Shown piece after piece: positions 1-7,102 of a stretch of 42,104 nucleotides of DNA. Position 1 is the stretch's first letter. Each line of letters begins with the position of its first letter. The position numbers and the translations under genes are program-made. The notes under the pieces were generated by a model. That model was not told where the DNA came from, ran no database searches, and was given only the letters and a program-made list of their open reading frames with translations. The stretch lies in contig CANQEM010000013.1 of assembly GCA_947594935.1 (NCBI GenBank), positions 1-42,104 on the forward strand. Reading direction: 5' to 3'. Source of the stretch: an uncultured Clostridia bacterium. GTDB taxonomy: Bacteria > Bacillota > Clostridia > TANB77 > CAG-508.

Positions 1-7
1 GGAAAAT

Positions 8-301
8 ATGCCCATAGAATTAAAAAAATATTTTTGGGATACTAAATTTGAACAATTAGATAAAGAAAAAAATAAAAGATATATAATATCAAGATTATAT
101 TGTTATGGGGATTTAAAAGCAAAAAAATGGGTAAAAGAAAATTATACCAAAGCAGATATTGAAGATGTAGCTAGAAATTCCAGAAACTTAAAGCCAATTG
201 TTGCAAACTATTTAAGACAGCAATACAAATTAAAAAAAGAAGACATGGCATATTATAGATGGATTGATTTAACAAATTATGAATATTGGAGGGTTAATTA
301 G
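8..301 (+). CDS. Small hypothetical protein, resembles DUF6922-type proteins
   Basis: 97-aa ORF, 'ELKKYFWDTKFEQLDKEKNKRYIISRLYCYGDLKAKKWVKENY' pattern recalled from small proteins often next to AbiEii-type nucleotidyltransferases; no partner downstream, upstream lies outside the window. Confidence 0.55.
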   Translation: MPIELKKYFWDTKFEQLDKEKNKRYIISRLYCYGDLKAKKWVKENYTKADIEDVARNSRNLKPIVANYLRQQYKLKKEDMAYYRWIDLTNYEYWRVN

Positions 302-371
302 TTGATATATAAATATAACTAAAAAAGAATTAACCAAAGAAAAATTCATATTATAGTTGTAAAAAAAAAAT

Positions 372-410
372 AAATATAGTATACTAAAAATAAAGTATAC
401 TGTATTTTTT
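372..410 (+). terminator. Hairpin + T tract (AAATATAGTATACT...AGTATACTGTATTTTTTT)
   Basis: Inverted repeat made of two AGTATACT palindromes followed by a run of T, between ORF 8-301 and the pilin array. Confidence 0.55.
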
Positions 411-437
411 TGTAGAAAAAAGTAGAAAACATATAGA
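410..437 (+). promoter_or_regulatory. Putative sigmaA-type promoter TTGTAG-N16-TATAGA upstream of the first pilin gene
   Basis: -35-like TTGTAG at 410-415 and -10-like TATAGA at 432-437, followed by AAGGAGG and ATG at 461. Confidence 0.4.
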
Positions 438-460
438 AAATACTAATAAGGAGGAAAGGC

Positions 461-1657
461 ATGTTAAAGAAAATAATAACTGCAATTATACTAGTAACAC
501 TATTATTTTCAACATTCAATATCATAAGCTATGCGGAAGAAGAAGATACTTATGATTGGAAAGAATGGCTAGAAAACTCTGACAGTGGTCCAAAAGTAAA
601 AATAAATGAAGATGGAAGTGCAGATTTAGAATCACTAGAAAAAGGACTAAAAGATTGGTGCGAAACAATTCCGTGGGATCAAGCTTGGGTTATACCACAA
701 GTAGTCACATATTTTCAACATGCTCTTTATGATCCGGGAAATAAATCAGAAATGGAAGAACTTTTAAAAGCGATTGAAATTATATCAAATTCAGATAACT
801 ATGATCAAAGTACACTGTTTCAAGGAGGTCTTAACTCAGAAAATTTAGGATATGCACTGGCAAAAGAAAAAGCTTTAAGAGATGCAATTGATAAAATAAA
901 TAATAGTAGCACCCAAGAGCCAATTGAAGAAGAATCATGGTATGATGAAAAACTTGAAGACGTCAAAAATTTAGATCAAGCAGGAGCCATAGACCTCTAT
1001 AATAAATTAACTAGTGTTCCATCAAGTCAATATACAAAAGACAGTGATCACATGAGTAAATATGTCGATTTAATTCTTACACTTATGGACTCATTAGGTT
1101 TTAAAAACATAGAAGCAGCAGGAAGTCTTACAGAACGCGAAAATTTAAAAGATATTTTATGGGCAATAGGAGACACATATAAAGATACAGACCTGTTATC
1201 CGCAGACAAATTAGCAGCAATAGAAGACAAAGTTGACTTGACACATGACCAAACAGGTCAAGGATTAGGACAAGGAATAGATATACCAAAACATCAAGGG
1301 AAAAGCATTTATGTATGGCCAGAAATCGCAGGGAAAGTGGCTAATATAGGAGCGGATAATCCTTTAAGTAGACTAATACTAATGGCAACAAGATTTTTAA
1401 ACTATGGTACGGATGATACAGTAAATTATACAAAACTTCAAAAAAGTATTGCAGATTTGCATAGCATATTATTACAAGTAGGAGTCGGAGTAGCAGTAAT
1501 AGTAGGACTAGTATTAGCAATAAAATTTATGCTAGCAGGAATTTCCGAAAAAGCAGAAGTAAAGAAAATGCTTGGAGTATATACATTAGCATGTGTAGTA
1601 ATATTTGGGGCGTTTGGAATTTGGAAAATAATAATAACCATATTAGCAAAAATATAA
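461..1657 (+). CDS. Secreted/membrane protein with ~300-aa N-terminal ectodomain and C-terminal TrbC/VirB2-like pilin domain
   Basis: SD AAGGAGG; signal peptide (…SYAEEE); C-terminal two-TM hairpin 'VGVGVAVIVGLVLAIKFMLAGISEKAEVKKMLGVYTLACVVIFGAFGIWKI' matches the short pilins downstream. Confidence 0.8.
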   Translation: MLKKIITAIILVTLLFSTFNIISYAEEEDTYDWKEWLENSDSGPKVKINEDGSADLESLEKGLKDWCETIPWDQAWVIPQVVTYFQHALYDPGNKSEMEELLKAIEIISNSDNYDQSTLFQGGLNSENLGYALAKEKALRDAIDKINNSSTQEPIEEESWYDEKLEDVKNLDQAGAIDLYNKLTSVPSSQYTKDSDHMSKYVDLILTLMDSLGFKNIEAAGSLTERENLKDILWAIGDTYKDTDLLSADKLAAIEDKVDLTHDQTGQGLGQGIDIPKHQGKSIYVWPEIAGKVANIGADNPLSRLILMATRFLNYGTDDTVNYTKLQKSIADLHSILLQVGVGVAVIVGLVLAIKFMLAGISEKAEVKKMLGVYTLACVVIFGAFGIWKIIITILAKI

Positions 1658-1661
1658 AAAG

Positions 1662-1690
1662 TTGAAAAAAAATAGAAAATAAGCTATAAT
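1662..1690 (+). promoter_or_regulatory. Putative promoter TTGAAA-N17-TATAAT
   Basis: TTGAAA 1662-1667, TATAAT 1685-1690, exact 17-bp spacing, just upstream of the second long pilin. Confidence 0.55.
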
Positions 1691-1729
1691 TAAAGCAGAG
1701 AGTAAAACAAAAGAAGCGGGGTGAAAAAT

Positions 1730-2851
1730 ATGAAAACAAATAATTTAAAACGAATAAGTATGAAAATAATATTTGTAATTTTAATATTTTTCACAGCCAA
1801 TTGTTACTTAAATCAAAGTTTTGCAGGAACAGAATGGAAACAATATACCGAAGAACAATTAAAGAATTTAGGAACTTCAAAAAATTTAGATATTGTTAAT
1901 AACTTATTAAATGCAACAATTGATACAGAAGAAGATGCAAACAAGCTATTAGGCTTAATAAAAGCTTTTCAAGAACCAACTGAAAAATGTGGCAATAATT
2001 GGGTAAATAAAATAAATGGCATAGAAGGCGATTTCCCAGGAGCAATTGACGGAATGAATTTTGAAACAGCATTAAATCTAAAAAAAGGAGATACTCAAAC
2101 CTTTTTAGATACTGTGAAAAAACCAGCAGAAATACCAAAGGGAAGTAGTGGAAAAGTGCCTGAAAAATGGACAGCTATCAAGAAAAAAGACATTAAAAAT
2201 AATGCTGAACCAAGCGTAGCACAACAATATTATAGTTTGCTCGTAACTTCTAGTTTAAAGCCAGACCCATTTAAAAACAAAACAAATCTAGAAAAATATA
2301 CAAATTTACTTTTAGCACTTAAAGAATCATCAGGATTTCAAAATATTGCAACAGATGCAGAAAAGCAAAAATTAGATGTAAGATTAAGAAATATATATAA
2401 TGACTCAGAAAAAAGTTCAAAATTATCAACTGAAACAAAACAAGCGATAAAAAGTGCAGTAGATACAACAGTAGATGACAGCGGACAAAAAGTGATAAGC
2501 ATATATGAATGGCCAGAAAATAACGGAAAATCAGACACAACAAAAAAAGACGACCCAGTTGACCAAATAATATCAGACGCAGAAACCTTTGTAGACCAAG
2601 GAACAGATCAAAAAATAAACTCAAGCGAAATGTCAACAACGATAAGCGATATATATAGTATATTCTTTCAAATAGGTGTTGGGCTTGCAGTAATAGTTGG
2701 ACTAGTTTTAGGAATTAAATTTGTATTAGCAGGAGTTTCAGAAAAAGCAGACATCAAAAAAATGCTAGGGATATATACAATAGCATGTGTGGTAATATTT
2801 GGCTCATTTGGTATATGGAAAATAATAATAACAATATTATCAAAAGTATAA
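1730..2851 (+). CDS. Second long ectodomain + TrbC/VirB2-like pilin-domain protein
   Basis: Paralog of 461-1657: shared 'SIY[VE]WPE' and near-identical C-terminus 'VIVGLVLGIKFVLAGVSEKADIKKMLGIYTIACVVIFGSFGIWKIIITILSKV'. ORF track starts at 1721; internal ATG at 1730 has better SD spacing. Confidence 0.78.
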   Translation: MKTNNLKRISMKIIFVILIFFTANCYLNQSFAGTEWKQYTEEQLKNLGTSKNLDIVNNLLNATIDTEEDANKLLGLIKAFQEPTEKCGNNWVNKINGIEGDFPGAIDGMNFETALNLKKGDTQTFLDTVKKPAEIPKGSSGKVPEKWTAIKKKDIKNNAEPSVAQQYYSLLVTSSLKPDPFKNKTNLEKYTNLLLALKESSGFQNIATDAEKQKLDVRLRNIYNDSEKSSKLSTETKQAIKSAVDTTVDDSGQKVISIYEWPENNGKSDTTKKDDPVDQIISDAETFVDQGTDQKINSSEMSTTISDIYSIFFQIGVGLAVIVGLVLGIKFVLAGVSEKADIKKMLGIYTIACVVIFGSFGIWKIIITILSKV

Positions 2852-2857
2852 AGGAAG

Positions 2858-3259
2858 GTGGTAAAAATGAAAATAATGAAAAGAAGCATATCAATAATTA
2901 TTCTAGCACTAATAATTATAATTCAAGTACTACCAGTTTATGCAGGTGTCAGCTTAGAAGATGAACTTGGAAGTTTAGAAAACTATAAACCATCAACAAC
3001 TACACTATCTGCATCATTTAAAACAAAATTAGGAGTAGTTTTTGGATATATAAATATAATAGGAGTGGTGTTATCAGTTGTTATTCTAACAGCTATGGGC
3101 ATAAAATACATGTTAGCAAGTGTAGAGGAAAAAGCAGAATATAAAAAGAGCATGGTACCATATTTATGGGGAACACTTATACTATTTTCAGGAAGCTTTT
3201 TACCACAATTTATATATGGGCTAGTAGAACAAAGTGGACTACTAAATGGCAACCTATAA
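2858..3259 (+). CDS. TrbC/VirB2-like pilin (short)
   Basis: 133 aa; signal peptide (VYAG); two TM helices around 'MLASVEEKAEYKKSMVPY'. Confidence 0.8.
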   Translation: MVKMKIMKRSISIIILALIIIIQVLPVYAGVSLEDELGSLENYKPSTTTLSASFKTKLGVVFGYINIIGVVLSVVILTAMGIKYMLASVEEKAEYKKSMVPYLWGTLILFSGSFLPQFIYGLVEQSGLLNGNL

Positions 3260-3309
3260 AAGTCTTTAATGTTAAAAAATACATATAAAAATGAAAGGGG
3301 GAAAATTCA

Positions 3310-3705
3310 ATGAACATGCGAAAGGTACAAAAAATTTTAAGCATATTGATGTTAGTTGTAATGATAATTTCAACAATTAGTACAGTAACTCTTGCAGCAA
3401 GTTTTAATGCAACAGATATTAGAGGAACAGACGATTCAGGAAAATCATATTTACCAGATGGTACATCTGATAATATTGATACATTAGGAAAAAGACTTGT
3501 AGGAATTTTACAAGCAGTAGGTATTGTACTATCAGTTGTTGTTTTAATTATAATAGGTATCAAATATATGCTAGGAAGTGCAGAAGAAAAGGCAGAATAC
3601 AAGAAAACTTTAATGCCTTATGTAATAGGTGCAGCACTAATCTTTGCAGCATCAATGTTTGCACAAGCAGCTTATGACTTCTTTATGGGACTTGGAAAAA
3701 AATAA
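3310..3705 (+). CDS. TrbC/VirB2-like pilin (short)
   Basis: 131 aa; signal peptide; 'GIKYMLGSAEEKAEYKKTLMPYVIGAALIFAASMFAQAAYDFFMGLG'. Confidence 0.85.
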   Translation: MNMRKVQKILSILMLVVMIISTISTVTLAASFNATDIRGTDDSGKSYLPDGTSDNIDTLGKRLVGILQAVGIVLSVVVLIIIGIKYMLGSAEEKAEYKKTLMPYVIGAALIFAASMFAQAAYDFFMGLGKK

Positions 3706-3715
3706 AACATAAAAT

Positions 3716-3757
3716 AAAAAGAGAAAGATTATTTTCAAATAAAATTTCTCTTTTTTT
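3716..3757 (+). terminator. Rho-independent terminator after short pilin
   Basis: AAAAAGAGAAA…TTTCTCTTTTTTT hairpin with T tract. Confidence 0.65.
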
Positions 3758-3758
3758 G

Positions 3759-3787
3759 TTGCAAAATTTGTCAAGATATGCTAAAAT
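3759..3787 (+). promoter_or_regulatory. Putative promoter TTGCAA-N17-TAAAAT
   Basis: -35 3759-3764, -10 3782-3787, abuts the T tract of the preceding terminator. Confidence 0.6.
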
Positions 3788-3837
3788 GAAAAACGAAAAT
3801 AAGATTTGCTATACTAGCAAATAGAAGGAGGAACAAA

Positions 3838-4218
3838 ATGGAAGCAGTATCAATTAAAAAAGTGCAAAAACTATTAAGCATTGTATTATTAGCAGTAATG
3901 ATGGTTTCAGTTTTTAGTACAGTTGTTTTTGCTACAACACCAAACCAAATCACAGCAGACAAAACAATTGATGACAATACAATAAAAACATTGGGACAAA
4001 GAGTTGTAGGAATATTACAAGCAGTAGGAATTGTATTATCAGTAGTTATCTTAATAGTAATAGGTATTAAATACATGATGGGAAGTGCGGAAGAAAAGGC
4101 AGAATACAAGAAAACTTTAATGCCTTATGTAATAGGTGCAGCACTAATCTTCGCAGCATCAATGTTTGCACAATCAGCATATGACTTCTTTTCAGGTTTA
4201 GGAAATACAGCAGCATAA
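3838..4218 (+). CDS. TrbC/VirB2-like pilin (short)
   Basis: 126 aa; signal peptide (VFAT); conserved SAEEKAEYKKTLMPY loop. Confidence 0.85.
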   Translation: MEAVSIKKVQKLLSIVLLAVMMVSVFSTVVFATTPNQITADKTIDDNTIKTLGQRVVGILQAVGIVLSVVILIVIGIKYMMGSAEEKAEYKKTLMPYVIGAALIFAASMFAQSAYDFFSGLGNTAA

Positions 4219-4262
4219 AAAAAGGGAACAGAGAAAATTTTAAAGTTTTCTCTGTTTTTATG
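4219..4262 (+). terminator. Rho-independent terminator after short pilin
   Basis: AACAGAGAAAA-TTTTAAAG-TTTTCTCTGTTTTT hairpin. Confidence 0.7.
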
Positions 4263-4270
4263 TGTAAAAC

Positions 4271-4299
4271 TTGCATAAAATAGCAAAATATGTTACAAT
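4271..4299 (+). promoter_or_regulatory. Putative promoter TTGCAT-N17-TACAAT
   Basis: -35 4271-4276, -10 4294-4299, 17-bp spacer. Confidence 0.6.
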
Positions 4300-4342
4300 A
4301 AAGAGGAACAGGGAAAATATAATAAAAAAGGGGGAATAAAAA

Positions 4343-4705
4343 ATGAATATGACAAAAACAAAAAAACTATTAAGTATTATGTTACTAGCAACAATGATAA
4401 TTTCAACATTTAGCACAGTCGTTTTTGCAACAATGCCAAATGAAATCAGTGCAGCAGCAGTAGATGATACAACAATAAAAACATTGGGACAAAGACTAGT
4501 AGGAATATTACAAGCGGTAGGAATTGTATTATCAGTAGTTATCTTAATAGTAATAGGTATCAAATACATGATGGGAAGCGCAGAGGAAAAGGCAGAATAC
4601 AAGAAAACTTTAATGCCATACATAATAGGTGCAGCACTAATCTTCGCAGCATCAATGTTTGCACAATCAGCTTATGACTTCTTCAATGGATTAGGAAAAG
4701 TATAA
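4343..4705 (+). CDS. TrbC/VirB2-like pilin (short)
   Basis: 120 aa; signal peptide; conserved pilin hairpin. Confidence 0.85.
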   Translation: MNMTKTKKLLSIMLLATMIISTFSTVVFATMPNEISAAAVDDTTIKTLGQRLVGILQAVGIVLSVVILIVIGIKYMMGSAEEKAEYKKTLMPYIIGAALIFAASMFAQSAYDFFNGLGKV

Positions 4706-4726
4706 AATAAAACTTAAAAATACATA

Positions 4727-4760
4727 AAAGGGGGAAATGTAAAAATTTTCTCCTTTTTTG
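4727..4760 (+). terminator. Rho-independent terminator after short pilin
   Basis: AAGGGGGAAA…TTTTCTCCTTTTTT hairpin with T tract. Confidence 0.6.
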
Positions 4761-4789
4761 TTGCATAAAAAATCAAACTATGGTAAAAT
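4761..4789 (+). promoter_or_regulatory. Putative promoter TTGCAT-N17-TAAAAT
   Basis: -35 4761-4766, -10 4784-4789, directly after the terminator T tract. Confidence 0.6.
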
Positions 4790-4827
4790 AAAAAAGAAAA
4801 GAAAAAATAAAAAAAGGGGAAAAAGAT

Positions 4828-5301
4828 ATGAGCAAAACAGCATTTAAAAGAATACTTATGATTTTACTATTAGCAATATTATTAGTTGGAACATTTAACA
4901 CATCCGTTTTAGCAAGACAAGAAAAACAAGATGTTCTTGGTGGTGGTAGTACTAAAGCAACTATGACACCAAAAAGCATCACGGCAGCAGAAGTAGACGA
5001 TACAGCCGTAAAAACAATAGGACAAAGACTAGTTGGAATATTACAAGCAGTAGGAATAGTATTATCAGTAGTTATTTTAATTGTAATAGGTATCAAGTAC
5101 ATGTTAGGAAGCGCAGAAGAAAAAGCAGAATACAAGAAAACTCTAATGCCATACATAATAGGTGCAGCACTAATCTTTGCAGCATCAATGTTTGCACAAT
5201 CAGCTTATGACTTCTTCTCAGGACTTGGAAACACATCTACAACAGTTAGTCAACAAACTGGTGGTGGCGGTGGTGGACCCGCTACACAAGAGACAAAATA
5301 A
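4828..5301 (+). CDS. TrbC/VirB2-like pilin with Gly-rich C-terminal tail
   Basis: 157 aa; signal peptide; conserved pilin hairpin; tail 'GNTSTTVSQQTGGGGGGPATQETK'. Confidence 0.83.
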   Translation: MSKTAFKRILMILLLAILLVGTFNTSVLARQEKQDVLGGGSTKATMTPKSITAAEVDDTAVKTIGQRLVGILQAVGIVLSVVILIVIGIKYMLGSAEEKAEYKKTLMPYIIGAALIFAASMFAQSAYDFFSGLGNTSTTVSQQTGGGGGGPATQETK

Positions 5302-5364
5302 TGTCGTCAAAATCAACCAATATATTACAGGAATATTACAATTATATTAAATTTTTAAGAAATT

Positions 5365-5407
5365 AAAAAAAAAAGCGCAAAAATGTTACATTTTTTGCGT
5401 TTTTTTG
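5365..5407 (+). terminator. Rho-independent terminator at end of pilin array
   Basis: AAAAGCGCAAAAATG-TTACA-TTTTTTGCGTTTTTT hairpin. Confidence 0.65.
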
Positions 5408-5414
5408 TTATAAT
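5386..5414 (+). promoter_or_regulatory. Putative promoter TTACAT-N17-TATAAT for the PrgI-VirB4-VirB6 gene run, overlapping the terminator
   Basis: -35 5386-5391, -10 5409-5414, 17-bp spacer; the -35 falls in the terminator hairpin. Confidence 0.45.
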
Positions 5415-5466
5415 GATAATAAGTGAAAATAGGGTCAAAATAAAGGATCAAAAGGGAGGAATTTAA

Positions 5467-5847
5467 ATGAATAGCTATAACATACCCAGAAATGTAAAAG
5501 GAGAAGGAAGAATCTTATTTGTATTCTCCACAAAAGCACTAATATACACATTTGTAGGAATTGTAATAGGGCTTATATTCAAAGCCATATTTGAAATGTT
5601 CGGTTTAAACCAACTAGGAATATTTTTCGTAGCAGGTTTTGGAGGACTAGGTTTCATAATAGCTACATTTAAAGTTCCAGACACAAACGCCTTTGAATTT
5701 ACCAAGAAAACCGGAGGAGAAAACATAGACGAAATTATAAAAAGATATTTTAGATTCAAAATGCAAAAAGGAAAAATATATGTATTTGATGCAGACCGCA
5801 CGGAAGAAAAATATAAAACAAAAGAAAAAGAAGAAGGAGGAAAATAA
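5467..5847 (+). CDS. PrgI-family (VirB3-like) T4SS membrane protein
   Basis: 126 aa, N-terminal 'YNIPRNVKGEGRILFVFSTKALIYTFVGIVIGLIFKAIF', two TM segments, position before VirB4-type genes. Confidence 0.8.
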   Translation: MNSYNIPRNVKGEGRILFVFSTKALIYTFVGIVIGLIFKAIFEMFGLNQLGIFFVAGFGGLGFIIATFKVPDTNAFEFTKKTGGENIDEIIKRYFRFKMQKGKIYVFDADRTEEKYKTKEKEEGGK

Positions 5848-5848
5848 A

Positions 5849-7102
5849 ATGGATTCAAATGGGTTAACACAAATATTGATGATTGTTCTATCAGTAATGA
5901 TTATATTGCTAATCGCGTTAGTTTTCGTATATCTTTTCTTAAAACTAAGAAGCATGAACAAAGGAGAAAAAGCTACAAAAATCAAAGAAAAAGACCAAGC
6001 AAAAGCAAAAGAAACGCAGAAAGGAATAAAATCAGGAGCATCAGCATACAACAAACAATCAATATTTGACTTTATGGAATTTGATAAAGTTGAAGACAAC
6101 ATGATTGTTCAAAAAAATGGAAAAAGATATATTATGGCAGTAGAATGTCAAGGTGTCAACTATGACCTAATGTCAGAAATAGAAAAAATATCAGTAGAAG
6201 AAGGGTTCCAACAATTCTTAAACACATTAAGACACCCAATACAAATTTACATACAAACAAGAACAATAAACTTAGAAAAAAGTATACAAGAATATAAAAC
6301 AAGAGTAAAAGCAATAGAACAACAATACAATCAAAAAGTTTATGAATACAACAAAATGTTGCAATCTAACGAAGAATATGACAAAGGACAATTAGATAGA
6401 ACATACTATGAGCTAACAAAACAAAAAAACCTATATGAATACGCAAAAGATGTTATAGACAACACTGAAAAAATGAGCTTAAACAGAAACATACTAAATA
6501 AAAAATATTATATTATAATTTCATATATGCCAGAAGAAGCATCATCAGAAACATATGATAAAGAAGAATTAAGAAATATCGCATTTTCAGAACTATACAC
6601 AAAAGCACAAGCACTAATCAGAACATTATCAGGATGCTCAGTTGGAGGAAAAATATTAAATTCAAATGACTTAGTAGAATTACTATATGTAGCATACAAC
6701 AGAGACGATTCAGAAATTTACGGCTTAGATAAAGCATTAAAAGCAGAATATTATGACTTATACTCTACTGCCCCAGATGTATTCCAAAGAAAAATAGATG
6801 CCCTAGACGAAAAAATAAATGAAAATGCAATAAAACTAGCAAACGAAAAAATAGAAAAAATCAAAGCAAAATCAAAAACACAAAAAGTAGCGGAACAAAG
6901 AGAAGCAAACATGGACGACCTAGTAAGCCAAATGGCACAAATTTTACTAGAAGAAAACAGAAGGCAAGTAGGAACAGAAGTAGTAAATGAGGCTATTTCA
7001 GAAATAAGAGAAGATGACGCAAAAAGAAAAAAAGGAGGTAAAACAAATGAAGAAGCTAACAAAAAAGCAACAACAAGAACCAGAAGAAGTGCAAAACAAT
7101 AG
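5849..7102 (+). CDS. Membrane-anchored TraC/VirB4 N-terminal-domain-like protein, no ATPase domain
   Basis: N-terminal TM; 'FDKVEDNMIVQKNGKRYIMAVECQGVNYDLMSEIEKISVEEGFQQFLNTLRHPIQIYIQTRTINLEKSIQEYK' resembles TraC N-terminal modules; no Walker motifs. Start moved to ATG 5849 (SD AAGGAGG). Confidence 0.65.
   Translation: MDSNGLTQILMIVLSVMIILLIALVFVYLFLKLRSMNKGEKATKIKEKDQAKAKETQKGIKSGASAYNKQSIFDFMEFDKVEDNMIVQKNGKRYIMAVECQGVNYDLMSEIEKISVEEGFQQFLNTLRHPIQIYIQTRTINLEKSIQEYKTRVKAIEQQYNQKVYEYNKMLQSNEEYDKGQLDRTYYELTKQKNLYEYAKDVIDNTEKMSLNRNILNKKYYIIISYMPEEASSETYDKEELRNIAFSELYTKAQALIRTLSGCSVGGKILNSNDLVELLYVAYNRDDSEIYGLDKALKAEYYDLYSTAPDVFQRKIDALDEKINENAIKLANEKIEKIKAKSKTQKVAEQREANMDDLVSQMAQILLEENRRQVGTEVVNEAISEIREDDAKRKKGGKTNEEANKKATTRTRRSAKQ

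Noticed and set aside
3210-5156. Repeated antisense ORFs with 'MYSAFSSALP.MYLIPITIKITTDNTIPTACNIPT' opposite each pilin
   Set aside because: They recur only because the sense pilin sequence is duplicated; each is the antisense of the conserved pilin hairpin.
3300-5300. Possible CRISPR-like or tandem repeat array
   Set aside because: Periodic similarity comes from paralogous pilin genes of ~500 bp spacing, not short repeats with spacers. No CRISPR array was seen in the window.
5780-5848. ORF-track start for the TraC-N-like protein and its Lys-rich N-terminus
   Set aside because: This stretch overlaps the end of PrgI out of frame; ATG 5849 has a proper SD (AAGGAGG).
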